From NCBI GenBank assembly GCA_910584405.1, contig CAJUAL010000009.1, positions 1 through 64,000 on the forward strand: a stretch of DNA of 64,000 bases, written 5' to 3'. Positions within the stretch are counted from its first letter, which is position 1. Every line of letters starts with the position of its first letter. A program made the position numbers and the translations under genes. This document shows, piece by piece, positions 1-8,044 of the stretch. This stretch comes from an uncultured Vampirovibrio sp. (lineage in GTDB: Bacteria > Cyanobacteriota > Vampirovibrionia > Gastranaerophilales > Gastranaerophilaceae). The notes beneath the pieces are model-generated. The model was not told where the DNA came from and made no database searches. It saw only the letters and a program-made list of their open reading frames with translations.

Positions 1-104
1 TGCGGTATTCCCTTTCGTTTTGCCTTTCCTTATATCTCTTCTTACGGATATTCCTGCTATTCTCTTTAATCTTTTTCCCACTTTGTTAACTTTTTGTTAC
101 AATT
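1..104. other. Undetermined left edge
   Basis: No gene can be assigned with confidence. The plus strand is open from base 2 to a stop at 104-106 and would encode about 34 hydrophobic residues, possibly the end of a membrane protein cut by the window. The minus strand is also open and would start at a GTG near base 83, giving a very basic peptide. Neither has a ribosome binding site or recognisable motif. Confidence 0.25.
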
Positions 105-140
105 AAGAAGGCGGCTTAGTTAAAACTAAGCCGCCTTCTT
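105..140. terminator. Perfect 17-bp hairpin downstream of waaA
   Basis: The arms at 105-121 and 124-140 are exact inverse complements with a 2-base loop; the core is GGCGGCTTAG/CTAAGCCGCC. It lies 16 bp past the waaA stop. The T-run is short on both sides (TTCTTTAAG on plus, TTCTTAATT on minus), so it is probably a bidirectional terminator that closes waaA and any plus-strand gene entering from the left. Confidence 0.75.
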
Positions 141-156
141 TAAGTATACTCTTGAT

Positions 157-1458
157 TTACAGCAATTCTTTTAATTCTTTAATTACTACATCTAATGCGC
201 CTTGCTGATCTTGGAAAATCGTTTCGCAATCCTTGCAGGCTTGTGCATAAAATTCTTTATCTGATAAAAGTTTTTCAATATATTCATCCAATTGAGCAGG
301 GTTTTTAACTATTTTACCTGCATTAGACTGGGACAAAAGCCAATAAATATCTCTAAAGTTATGAATAGACGGACCTGTAATTGTCGGTTTTGAGTAAACA
401 GTTGCTTCTAACGGGTTGTGCCCGCCTGTTTTATTAAAACTTCCGCCAATAAACGCGAAATCACAAATTGAATACATTTTAGAAAGTTCACCCATTGTAT
501 CAAGAATAATTACATCGTAATCATTAAAAGTATTACCTTTTGAACGAAAACCGTAAGACAGTCCTAATTTTTCAATTATAGGTATAATCTGTTCAATCCT
601 TGTAAGGTGGCGAGGCACAAGAAGAAGTTTAATATCATCAAATTTTTGAAGTTTATTTTTAAATACTTCAAGAATAATTTCATCTTCGCCCTTATGAGTA
701 CTGCCTGCAATAATTACTCTGTGATCGTTCTGTCCTATTTCAACTTTATCAAATGACGGTTTAACATCAAATTTCAAGTTTTTCATAACAAAAGTTCTAT
801 CAACAGGAGCTCCGATAGAAACAAGTTTATTTCTGTCAATTTCACTTTGAGTAAGAATTTTTGTATATCTTGATAAAACCATTTTAAAAAAGTGTGACAG
901 TAATTTGTATAACTTATAAGTAGAATCAGACATTCTACCGTTTATTGTATATAAATAAATTCCTTTTGATTTACAGAAAAAAGAAAAAACAGGCCACAAC
1001 TCGGTTTCTGCAATCAAAACGACAGTCGGATTAACTTTTTTCAAGAACATATCTACACAAAAAGGAATATCAAACGGGAAATACGTAATAAAATCAGCAA
1101 CATTTGAAAACTTTTTCTGTGCAATTTCTTGTCCTGTTTTGGTTCCTGTTGTTACAACGATTTTATAATCAGGAAATTCTTCTTTTGTTTTTTTAATAAG
1201 GTTTTCTAACGCAATAACTTCACCTACAGAAACTCCGTGATACATTATAACCTTATCACCCAGATTTGGTGACTGAAAAAATCCGAGTTTTTCTTTCCAA
1301 CCGTACAAAAATTTTCTGTTAAATACACGAATCAAATAATAAAACGGTAAAAGTATTATAAATAAAATCGTTGAAACTAATCCGTACAAAAATAATTCAC
1401 TAAATAGTGAAATTACAACCAAAATCAATAAAATTAAAATAATAGTATAAGTCATCAT
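157..1458 (-). CDS. waaA: Kdo transferase (lipid A Kdo transferase), WaaA/KdtA
   Basis: Transfers 3-deoxy-D-manno-octulosonate from CMP-Kdo to lipid IVA at the inner face of the cytoplasmic membrane, the first step of LPS core synthesis. The 433-residue protein has the family length, an N-terminal membrane anchor (about residues 5-45), the SVGE motif with the likely catalytic Glu80, an AETELWP motif near residue 150 and a C-terminal FIGGSFNKTGGHNPLEA nucleotide-sugar signature. Its presence implies an LPS-type outer membrane. Two ATG codons lie in tandem (1458 and 1455). The -10 box is only 8 nt upstream of the first and no ribosome binding site is visible, so the mRNA is probably nearly leaderless. 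The gene is divergent from folK. Confidence 0.93.
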   Translation of the reverse strand: MMTYTIILILLILVVISLFSELFLYGLVSTILFIILLPFYYLIRVFNRKFLYGWKEKLGFFQSPNLGDKVIMYHGVSVGEVIALENLIKKTKEEFPDYKIVVTTGTKTGQEIAQKKFSNVADFITYFPFDIPFCVDMFLKKVNPTVVLIAETELWPVFSFFCKSKGIYLYTINGRMSDSTYKLYKLLSHFFKMVLSRYTKILTQSEIDRNKLVSIGAPVDRTFVMKNLKFDVKPSFDKVEIGQNDHRVIIAGSTHKGEDEIILEVFKNKLQKFDDIKLLLVPRHLTRIEQIIPIIEKLGLSYGFRSKGNTFNDYDVIILDTMGELSKMYSICDFAFIGGSFNKTGGHNPLEATVYSKPTITGPSIHNFRDIYWLLSQSNAGKIVKNPAQLDEYIEKLLSDKEFYAQACKDCETIFQDQQGALDVVIKELKELL

Positions 1459-1466
1459 AATAAAAA

Positions 1467-1472
1467 ATTATA
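1467..1472 (-). promoter_or_regulatory. waaA -10 box, near-leaderless start
   Basis: TATAAT on the minus strand ends 8 nt before the first waaA ATG. With initiation about 7 nt downstream, the 5' UTR would be only 1-2 nt. No good -35 box is seen; the area overlaps the folK -35 element on the other strand. Confidence 0.55.
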
Positions 1473-1491
1473 CAACAAACGAGCGGACATG

Positions 1492-1520
1492 TTGACATAA
1501 TACACAAAAATTTATAAAAT
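1492..1520 (+). promoter_or_regulatory. folK promoter, leaderless
   Basis: TTGACA at 1492-1497, a 17-bp spacer and TAAAAT at 1515-1520. Six bases (CAGATT) separate the -10 box from the ATG at 1527, so transcription should start at or within a base of the start codon. There is no Shine-Dalgarno sequence. Confidence 0.75.
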
Positions 1521-1526
1521 CAGATT

Positions 1527-2033
1527 ATGGCAATAGTTTATTTAAGCTTAGGTTCTAATAAAGGTGACAGAATAGGTTACGTTCAACAAGCTGCAAGTTT
1601 ACTTGGTGCTGATGAACGGATAACCATAGTTCGATCTTCTGCGTTTTACGAAACAGAACCTTGGAATATAAACACAAATACCTGGTTTGTAAATGCCGTA
1701 ATAGAGATAAAAACATCTTACACACCAAAAGATCTTCTTGAAACATGCCAGAGAATTGAAAAACAATTAGGTAGAGAAAAAAAAGAAACCTCAAATTACG
1801 AAGATCGAACAATTGATATAGATATATTGTTTTACAACAAAGATATAGTAAATGAAGATAATCTGACAATTCCGCACAAATTCGTTCATTTAAGAGCCTT
1901 TACGCTTGTACCGATGATGGAATTAAATTCAGAATACATTCACCCGATTTTGCATAAAAATATAATTGAAATGCATTCAGACTTAGAAAACCCCGAAATG
2001 GTATTTTTATATGGCACAAGAGTCGATTTGTGA
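1527..2033 (+). CDS. folK: 6-hydroxymethyl-7,8-dihydropterin pyrophosphokinase (HPPK)
   Basis: Transfers pyrophosphate from ATP to 6-hydroxymethyl-7,8-dihydropterin in folate synthesis. The 168-residue protein is a standard single-domain HPPK. It shows the N-terminal LGSNKGDR motif (residues 8-15), the pterin-contacting FYETEPW (40-46) and the magnesium-binding DRTIDIDILFY with Asp97 and Asp99. No folB or folP is fused or adjacent. The ATG lies 6 nt after a good -10 box without a ribosome binding site, so the mRNA is predicted leaderless. The 3' end overlaps the next gene by 23 nt. Confidence 0.95.
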   Translation: MAIVYLSLGSNKGDRIGYVQQAASLLGADERITIVRSSAFYETEPWNINTNTWFVNAVIEIKTSYTPKDLLETCQRIEKQLGREKKETSNYEDRTIDIDILFYNKDIVNEDNLTIPHKFVHLRAFTLVPMMELNSEYIHPILHKNIIEMHSDLENPEMVFLYGTRVDL

Positions 2034-3213
2034 TAGGAGTAAATACACAATAGCAATAATTGGCGCAGGACCTGCGGGATGTTGTTGTGCAAAATATTTA
2101 ACAGATGCAGGATTAAATGTAACCCTGTTTGATAAAGGTAAATTTCTGAGAACGATTTTACCAACAGGTGGAGGGCGCTGTAATTTAGCACACGCCGAGT
2201 ATGATTTTAAAGAACTTGCAAAAAACTATCCGCGCGGTGAAAAATTTTTATACTCTGTGTTTTCAAAATTCGGAACCGCTGATACCATAGAGTTTTTTGA
2301 AAAAATCGGAGTAAAAACTTATACGCAAGAAGATAACAGAATTTTTCCGATATCAAATTCGTCCAAAGAAGTACGAAGTAAATTATTAAGCTCAATTTAC
2401 AAAAAATGTACTTTTAAAAATGAAGAAGTCCTAAACATAATCCCACCTATGGAACAATCGGAAAATCCTGATACATGGGACATATTAACCGATAAAAGAG
2501 TATACACATTTGACTATATAGTTATCGCAACAGGCGGACATAGCGGATACAAGATGTTAGAAAATCTTGGCATAAACATAATAAAACCTACACAAGCACT
2601 TGTCGGACTAACAACAAAAGAAGACTTGTCACAGCTATCCGGAGTTAGGGTTCCAAATGTAGAAGTTAAAGTTGGAAAAACAAAAGTCTATGGAGACTTG
2701 TTATTTACACACCACGGAGTAAGCGGTCCCGTAATTTACACAATATCCTCAATTTTTGTAAGAAAAGAGTTCCCTTTCGAAATCATATTCAAATTCGCTG
2801 ATTTCAAATATATGCCACAATATTTTCTTGAAAAAAGTCAGATGGAAGTATGCAACCAACTAAAACCTTATGTTCCAAAATCATTAACCAAATATATTTT
2901 AAAAACATTGGGTAAAGACCCTGATATCCGCGGATCCGGGCTTGGCAGGACATCTCATCAAAAACTTCTGGACACTTTGGAATATTTTAAACTCCATATT
3001 AACGGTAAAATGAAAAATGGAGAAGTAGTAACCTGTGGCGGGGTGGATCTAAAAGAAGTAAACCCTAAAACATTAGAGAGTAAACAACACCAAGGACTAT
3101 ATTTTTGCGGAGAGGTTCTTGATATAGACGGATTTTGCGGAGGCTTTAACCTTCAAAACTGTTGGTCTACCGGATATTTAACAGCTCAATCAATAATTAA
3201 CCGACTAATGTAA
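2011..3213 (+). CDS. NAD(P)/FAD-dependent oxidoreductase, BaiN/HI0933 family
   Basis: A 400-residue flavoprotein of the HI0933/YhiN/BaiN family. It has the N-terminal dinucleotide-binding GAGPAG (residues 18-23), the family GGGRCNLA motif, an IATGG motif and the C-terminal CGEVLDIDGFCGGFNLQ signature that closes the FAD site. Family members are flavin oxidoreductases with few proven substrates, so the reaction here is unknown. The start at 2011 overlaps the folK end by 23 nt and has a poor ribosome binding site. A good AGGAG lies later (2035-2039), but no ATG, GTG or TTG follows it before the flavin motif, so the 2011 start is kept, implying coupling to folK. Confidence 0.88.
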   Translation: MAQESICDRSKYTIAIIGAGPAGCCCAKYLTDAGLNVTLFDKGKFLRTILPTGGGRCNLAHAEYDFKELAKNYPRGEKFLYSVFSKFGTADTIEFFEKIGVKTYTQEDNRIFPISNSSKEVRSKLLSSIYKKCTFKNEEVLNIIPPMEQSENPDTWDILTDKRVYTFDYIVIATGGHSGYKMLENLGINIIKPTQALVGLTTKEDLSQLSGVRVPNVEVKVGKTKVYGDLLFTHHGVSGPVIYTISSIFVRKEFPFEIIFKFADFKYMPQYFLEKSQMEVCNQLKPYVPKSLTKYILKTLGKDPDIRGSGLGRTSHQKLLDTLEYFKLHINGKMKNGEVVTCGGVDLKEVNPKTLESKQHQGLYFCGEVLDIDGFCGGFNLQNCWSTGYLTAQSIINRLM

Positions 3214-3469
3214 AACTTTCACCCAAAACCTCTTCCAATTCAATAATAATAGCAGACATCGGAACATCTAAAGCCTCAGAAATTCTCCACATTGTAGATA
3301 ACTGCGGATCTTTTATCGATTTTTCCAAATCAGCCCACATCGACTTAGTCATACCGATTTCATCGGAAATAAGACTTATAGACTTATTTTTATTAAGCCT
3401 GTGTTTTTTTATTATTTCAGACAATGCCTTTTGCAGTTGTTTTTTATTTTTAAAATAAACATCTTGCAT
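3197..3469 (-). CDS. XRE-family helix-turn-helix regulator
   Basis: A 90-residue single-domain DNA-binding protein. The HTH covers roughly residues 29-60 (ISLISDEIGMTKSMWADLEK) and is followed by the SEALDVPM segment typical of Cro/C1-type proteins. It is divergent from a pilin-like gene, and the 64-bp intergenic region holds a 21-bp-spaced direct repeat, so local repression of both promoters is plausible (inference). Its own start lies 7 nt from a TAATAT -10 box without a ribosome binding site, so it looks leaderless. The 3' end overlaps the flavoprotein end by 17 nt. Confidence 0.8.
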   Translation of the reverse strand: MQDVYFKNKKQLQKALSEIIKKHRLNKNKSISLISDEIGMTKSMWADLEKSIKDPQLSTMWRISEALDVPMSAIIIELEEVLGESFTLVG

Positions 3470-3476
3470 AAATTAA

Positions 3477-3482
3477 ATATTA
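3477..3482 (-). promoter_or_regulatory. -10 box of the XRE regulator, leaderless
   Basis: TAATAT on the minus strand, 7 nt upstream of the regulator ATG at 3469. The box abuts the first copy of the direct repeat at 3483, so a protein bound there would cover this promoter. Confidence 0.45.
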
Positions 3483-3522
3483 GTGCTAAATTAAGAACAA
3501 GTTGTGCTAGTATTAGAACGAG
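3483..3522 (+). repeat. 21-bp-spaced direct repeat, candidate XRE operator
   Basis: Two 19-bp copies, 3483-3501 and 3504-3522, both of the form GTGCTA-n-AGAAC-n-AG, match at 15 of 19 positions. The offset of 21 bp is two helical turns, so two proteins would bind the same face. The second copy contains the pilin-side -10 candidate TGCTAGTAT. The first overlaps TTAGTGCTAA, an inverted TTAG/CTAA pair, and touches the regulator's -10 box. Function is inferred. Confidence 0.5.
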
Positions 3523-3532
3523 AGAAGGTCTT

Positions 3533-4186
3533 ATGAAATGTTTTACTTTAGCTGAAACGCTAATAACATTAGGCGTAATAGGAGTGGTAGCAGCGATGAC
3601 TATTCCTAACCTGATGCAGAAAAACTTTGAACGTCAAACAGTATCAAAACTTCGCCAAACTCAATCTATTATTGCTCAAGCAATCAGAATGGCTGAAGAA
3701 GAATACGGAGAAGTTAGCGGATGGGGATTAACTGGAGCTAATACAGTATCCGCAGAAATTATTGCAAACAATTTAAAACCTTTTTTAAAAATTTCAACAG
3801 ATTGTGGTGTTAAAGACACAAAATATTCCTGCGTTAATAAAAACTCTTATAAACAATTAAATGGAACAAATCATGGAGAATATGCCATAAGTAGAACAGA
3901 TTGTTACAAAATAGCCCTTCTAAACGGTAGTTCTATTTGGTGGAGAGGCCCAATGGAAGCTACAAGATACATAACTTTCTGGATTGATGTAAACGGGAAA
4001 TATCTTCCAAATGTTTATGGTAAAGACCTGTTTGTCTTTGTTTACGAAAATGGTACAAACTCAATTAAACCACTTGGAGCACCCGATTCAGATTCCCCTT
4101 GGCAAAGGACCTGCACAAAAACAGGTAACGGCTGGGGATGCGCGTTTTATGTATTACAAAATCAAAATATGAATTATTTACATTAA
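3533..4186 (+). CDS. Type IV pilin-like / pseudopilin protein
   Basis: A 217-residue protein starting MKCFTLAE. It has a class-III prepilin signal: a very short leader, Phe at +1, Glu at +5 and a hydrophobic helix (LITLGVIGVVAAMTIP). Residue -1 is Cys rather than the usual Gly, which may slow processing. The globular part has a few Cys and resembles the other pilin-like proteins here (a DVNG...PNVYGKDLFVF segment). The ATG at 3533 follows GAGAGAAGG at a good distance. An upstream in-frame ATG at 3401 lies inside the XRE gene and would add 44 residues that do not resemble a leader. Processing by the peptidase at 32.1 kb is expected. Confidence 0.85.
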   Translation: MKCFTLAETLITLGVIGVVAAMTIPNLMQKNFERQTVSKLRQTQSIIAQAIRMAEEEYGEVSGWGLTGANTVSAEIIANNLKPFLKISTDCGVKDTKYSCVNKNSYKQLNGTNHGEYAISRTDCYKIALLNGSSIWWRGPMEATRYITFWIDVNGKYLPNVYGKDLFVFVYENGTNSIKPLGAPDSDSPWQRTCTKTGNGWGCAFYVLQNQNMNYLH

Positions 4187-4206
4187 ATCCTATCTTTACC
4201 ATTTTA

Positions 4207-4215
4207 TGCTATAAT
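4207..4215 (+). promoter_or_regulatory. thrS extended -10 promoter
   Basis: TGC followed by TATAAT at 4210-4215 is an extended -10 element with no clear -35 box. Initiation near 4222 gives a leader of about 100 nt before thrS. Confidence 0.6.
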
Positions 4216-4323
4216 TTATATGTTAGTTTAGTTAGAGGGGCCCACCTCGGGGTGAACAGTTCTTTCAAGTGTTATTGACTGAACACAAAGTTTACCGTAA
4301 CCACAAGGGCAGAAAGAAGAAAA
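4216..4323 (+). promoter_or_regulatory. thrS leader with possible RNA structure
   Basis: This GC-richer untranslated leader contains CACC-TCGG-GGTG (4245-4256 region), a small stable hairpin, and GTGTT...AACAC flanking 8 bases, extendable by CTTT/AAAG. No T-box consensus and no terminator are seen. It could be a control element for threonyl-tRNA synthetase, but this rests only on leader length and local pairing. Confidence 0.3.
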
Positions 4324-6117
4324 ATGGAAAAGAACAACGAAACTTTGAGTATCTTAAGACACTCAACTTCACACATCATGGCTCAAGCCGTACAAAGCTT
4401 GTTCCCATCTGCAAAGTTAGCAATAGGACCTGCGACAGCTGACGGCTTTTACTACGACTTTGATTTAACTGACGGTCATGCTTTCACTGAAGAAGACCTT
4501 ACTAAAATCGAAGAAAAAATGAAAGAAATTATCAAACAAAATCTTACATTTGAAAAATTCGAAATTCCTGATGTTGAAGCTCAAATTAAAGTTTTCAAAG
4601 ATGAAGGCGAAATCTACAAAGCTGAATTATTGGAAGAACACAAAAACGACAATCCGACTTTGTATATTACAAAAGACAAAGACGGTAACGCTTTATTTAA
4701 CGACCTTTGTGCAGGTCCTCACCTTCCAAATACATCTTATATAAAAGCAAACGCAATTAAATTATTAAAAGTTGCAGGAGCTTACTGGCGCGGTAACGAA
4801 AATAATAAAATGTTACAAAGAATTTATGCTACAGCTTATTGGAATAAAGAAGATCTTCAAGCTTACTTAACATTCATTGAAGAAGCTGAAAAACGCGACC
4901 ACAGGAAACTTGGAAAACAACTTGATTTATTCTCTGTTAGAGAAGAATTAGGCGGCGGTCTTGTATTATGGCACCCAAATCTAGGTGTAGTTCGCGAACA
5001 AATAGAAAACTACTGGAGAGAAGAACACAGAAAACGCGGTTACGTTATCGTTACAACTCCTCAAATTGCTAAATCTAAATTATGGGAAATCTCAGGTCAC
5101 ATGGATCACTACAAAGAAAATATGTTCTTTATCCAAAAAGATGAAGATTCAGATGATCAATTTGTAGTAAAACCAATGAACTGCCCGTTCCATATTTTGA
5201 TTTATCAGGCAAACAGATATTCTTACCGTTCATTACCACTAAGAATGGCAGAATTAGGTACTGTTTATCGTAAAGAAAAATCAGGCGCATTATCAGGTTT
5301 AACCCGTGTTCAAGGTTTCACACAAGACGATGCTCACGTATTCTGTACGCCAGAACAATTAGTTGATGAAATTAACGCAATTATTGACTTTGTCGCTGAT
5401 ACAATGGCAATATTTAATATGGAATTTGAAGTTGAATTATCAACCCGCCCTGAAAGTTTTGTCGGAGAAATAGAAAACTGGAATAGAGCAGAAGCCGGTT
5501 TAAAAGAAGCTATGGACAGACGCGGAATGAAATACGATATCAACGAAGGTGACGGTGCTTTCTACGGTCCAAAAATCGACTTTAAGATTAAAGACGCTAT
5601 CGGCAGAACTTGGCAATGTGCTACAATTCAGTTAGACTTTAACCTTCCTGCAAGATTTGATATCAAATACCAGGATAAAGACGGACAGTTAAAAACTCCT
5701 ATTATGCTTCACCGCGTAATCTTTGGTTCTATGGAACGTTTCCACGGAATCTTAATTGAACATTACGCAGGCGCATTCCCAACTTGGCTTGCACCAACTC
5801 AGGTAAACATCGTTCCGATTTCTAATGAAAAACACGTTGATTTTGCGGAACAAGTTTACAAGAAAATGCGCGAAGCAGGTATCAGAGTAAATCTTGATGA
5901 CCGTTCTGAATCTATGAACTATAAAATCAGAGAATCTCTTCAAGATAAGAAAATCCCTTACGTATGTGTAATCGGAGATAAAGAAATTGAAGCAAACTCT
6001 GTTGCAGTTCGTGCTCGCGGTATCGGACAAGTAGGAACATTTACTGTTGATGACTTCATCGAAAAAATTAAGGAAGAAGTTAAATCTCGCGCAAACGACT
6101 CATTTGCAAAATCGTAA
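4324..6117 (+). CDS. thrS: Threonyl-tRNA synthetase, lacking the TGS domain
   Basis: Charges tRNA-Thr with threonine. The 597-residue protein begins directly in the editing domain: HSTSH (His13, His17) is the HxxxH editing motif. The N-terminal TGS domain of the roughly 640-residue E. coli enzyme is absent, and the leader has no room for it. The class II core is complete, with NCPFH zinc and substrate contacts and the MLHRVIFGSMERF motif 3, followed by the anticodon-binding domain. The ATG follows GAAAGAAGA. To my knowledge some cyanobacterial-type ThrRS also lack TGS, which would make this a lineage trait. Confidence 0.96.
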   Translation: MEKNNETLSILRHSTSHIMAQAVQSLFPSAKLAIGPATADGFYYDFDLTDGHAFTEEDLTKIEEKMKEIIKQNLTFEKFEIPDVEAQIKVFKDEGEIYKAELLEEHKNDNPTLYITKDKDGNALFNDLCAGPHLPNTSYIKANAIKLLKVAGAYWRGNENNKMLQRIYATAYWNKEDLQAYLTFIEEAEKRDHRKLGKQLDLFSVREELGGGLVLWHPNLGVVREQIENYWREEHRKRGYVIVTTPQIAKSKLWEISGHMDHYKENMFFIQKDEDSDDQFVVKPMNCPFHILIYQANRYSYRSLPLRMAELGTVYRKEKSGALSGLTRVQGFTQDDAHVFCTPEQLVDEINAIIDFVADTMAIFNMEFEVELSTRPESFVGEIENWNRAEAGLKEAMDRRGMKYDINEGDGAFYGPKIDFKIKDAIGRTWQCATIQLDFNLPARFDIKYQDKDGQLKTPIMLHRVIFGSMERFHGILIEHYAGAFPTWLAPTQVNIVPISNEKHVDFAEQVYKKMREAGIRVNLDDRSESMNYKIRESLQDKKIPYVCVIGDKEIEANSVAVRARGIGQVGTFTVDDFIEKIKEEVKSRANDSFAKS

Positions 6118-6132
6118 ATGAATAAAACAAAT

Positions 6133-6166
6133 AAATCGCCCCTGTTTAATAAAACAGGGGCGATTT
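6133..6166. terminator. Bidirectional terminator between thrS and proS
   Basis: Perfect 15-bp arms at 6133-6147 and 6152-6166 with a 4-base loop; the core is CGCCCCTG/CAGGGGCG. A-rich flank on the left and T-rich on the right let it stop thrS on plus and proS on minus, which converge here. Confidence 0.9.
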
Positions 6167-6183
6167 TGTTATATTTTTATATT

Positions 6184-7920
6184 TTATTTAATATTTTTAA
6201 CCGCATCAACAACTATTTTAACAGCTTCTTCAGGTTTCATAGCAACCTTTTCACCTGTTGCACGGGTAACGAATTCGACATTACCTTCTGTTATAGTTTT
6301 ACCAACAGTAATTCTATAAGGGAAACCGATTAAATCAGCATCTTTGAATTTTACCCCCGGACGTTCGTCACGGTCATCTATTACTGCTTCAACACCTGAT
6401 GCTAAAAGTTCTTCATACATTTTAGTTGCAACGCTCATTTGCTGCTCGTCTTTTGTACTTACAGGAACTACAATTACGTGATATGGAGCAATTGATAGCG
6501 GCCATTTAATACCCCAATCGTCGTGATGAGCTTCAACTGCTGCAGCTGCGGTTCTGGAAATTCCGATACCGTAACAACCCATAATATAAGGTTTTGCCTT
6601 ACCGTCAGCATCTAAATATACAGCGTTCATCGGTTTTGAATATTTAGTACCAAGTTGAAAAATATTACCAACCTCAATACCTCTTGTAACTTTTAACGGC
6701 TTGCCGCATTCAGGACAAAATTCACCTTCTTCAACAAGTCTTAAATCAAAATACTTAATTTCATCAAGACCTAAATCCGTAAGGTTAGCGCCAACCATGT
6801 GTTTATCTGTTTCGTTAATTCCGACAACAAAGTTTTTCATATCTTTAACAGTGTTATCAGCAACTACAGTAACAGCTTTTAAGCCTTTCGGACCGATAAA
6901 TCCGGGAACAGCATTAAATCCGTTATTTTGCATAAGTTCTTCAATTTCAGCTGATGTTGCAATTCTTATATCCATACCGCCTACAGCATTCATTAATTTT
7001 GTTTCTTCAACTGTTTTATCTGCTCTGATTAAAGCTAATACAGGGTTTTTATCAACAATATAAACAAGAGATTTTAAAATCAAAGTTGAAGGAATATTTA
7101 GGAATGCGCTTAATTCATCAATTGAGTGAGTATTTGGAGTATCAATAATTTTACACTCATTAAAATATTTACCCCCGTCAACTAACGCTTCCGGCAAGTT
7201 AGAAACCGCATGGTTAGAATTTGCGGCATAATCACAATCTTCGCAATAGAAAACATCGTTTTCTCCTGCATCTGTATCTGTTATTATCATAAATTCGTGT
7301 GAAACGCTTCCGCCAATAGCCCCTGAATCAGATTGAACGGCTTTAGTTTCAAGTCCGCATCGATTAAATATATTGGTATATGCCTGCCACATATTTTGAT
7401 ATTCAGCTTCAAGTTCTTCTTGAGATGTTGCAAAACTGTAAGCATCTTTCATAATGAACTCTCTGCCTCTTAACAAACCAAATCTCGGACGAACTTCATC
7501 TCTGAATTTTGATTGAATTTGGTAAAGGTTAGTCGGAAGTTGTTTATATGATTTTAAAACATCACGGGCAATTGAAGTTATAATTTCTTCGTGAGTCGGT
7601 CCAAGACACATTTCACGATTGTGACGGTCTTTTAATCTCATAAGTTCTTTACCGTAAGCTTCCCAACGACCTGACTCAACCCAAAGTTCTTTTGGTTGGA
7701 CAAACGGCATTAAAAGCTCCTGAGCGCCGGCTTTATCCATTTCATCACGAACAATATTTTCAACTTTTTTCAATACTCTCCACATCAAAGGTAAAAAGTT
7801 ATAAACACCTGATGTTAATTTTCTGATATAACCTGCACGGGCAAGCATTTTATGAGAAACAACCTCAGCATCTGACGGAAATTCTCTTAATGTTTGCACA
7901 AATAATTTAGACATTTTCAT
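6184..7920 (-). CDS. proS: Prolyl-tRNA synthetase, bacterial type
   Basis: Charges tRNA-Pro. The 578-residue protein has the bacterial layout: the N-terminal class II motifs (LTSGVYNFLPLMWRVLKK, TGPTHEE-like GPTHEEIIT and RPRFGLLRGREFIMKDAYSF), a central insertion/editing domain with KSLVYIVD, and the C-terminal GCYGIGISR motif 3 plus anticodon-binding domain. The start at 7920 (MKMSKLF) fits the family N-terminus and is preceded by AGAGG; an in-frame ATG at 7968 would add 16 atypical residues. It converges with thrS. Confidence 0.95.
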   Translation of the reverse strand: MKMSKLFVQTLREFPSDAEVVSHKMLARAGYIRKLTSGVYNFLPLMWRVLKKVENIVRDEMDKAGAQELLMPFVQPKELWVESGRWEAYGKELMRLKDRHNREMCLGPTHEEIITSIARDVLKSYKQLPTNLYQIQSKFRDEVRPRFGLLRGREFIMKDAYSFATSQEELEAEYQNMWQAYTNIFNRCGLETKAVQSDSGAIGGSVSHEFMIITDTDAGENDVFYCEDCDYAANSNHAVSNLPEALVDGGKYFNECKIIDTPNTHSIDELSAFLNIPSTLILKSLVYIVDKNPVLALIRADKTVEETKLMNAVGGMDIRIATSAEIEELMQNNGFNAVPGFIGPKGLKAVTVVADNTVKDMKNFVVGINETDKHMVGANLTDLGLDEIKYFDLRLVEEGEFCPECGKPLKVTRGIEVGNIFQLGTKYSKPMNAVYLDADGKAKPYIMGCYGIGISRTAAAAVEAHHDDWGIKWPLSIAPYHVIVVPVSTKDEQQMSVATKMYEELLASGVEAVIDDRDERPGVKFKDADLIGFPYRITVGKTITEGNVEFVTRATGEKVAMKPEEAVKIVVDAVKNIK

Positions 7921-7952
7921 AATACAATTCCTCTTATATTTCTTATAATTAA

Positions 7953-7961
7953 ATTTTATCA
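7953..7961 (-). promoter_or_regulatory. proS extended -10 promoter
   Basis: TGA plus TAAAAT on the minus strand with no convincing -35 box. The predicted leader is about 25 nt and contains the AGAGG ribosome binding site. Confidence 0.5.
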
Positions 7962-8044
7962 TAAACAAAAATACCGCGGAATTTTCAGTTTATAAAAAAA
8001 TCCGCCTGACAACAACCCTAACCATATAAAAAATGGGCTATACA

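Noticed and set aside
2035..2060. Non-canonical ATA start for the BaiN-like flavoprotein after AGGAG at 2035-2039
   Set aside because: ATA initiation is very rare; the ATG at 2011 is in frame and gives a coherent N-terminus.
4216..4323. T-box riboswitch before thrS
   Set aside because: No T-box bulge consensus and no terminator/antiterminator pair; T-boxes are mainly Firmicute elements.
5752..6030. 92-residue minus-strand open frame
   Set aside because: Antisense shadow of the thrS C-terminal domain.
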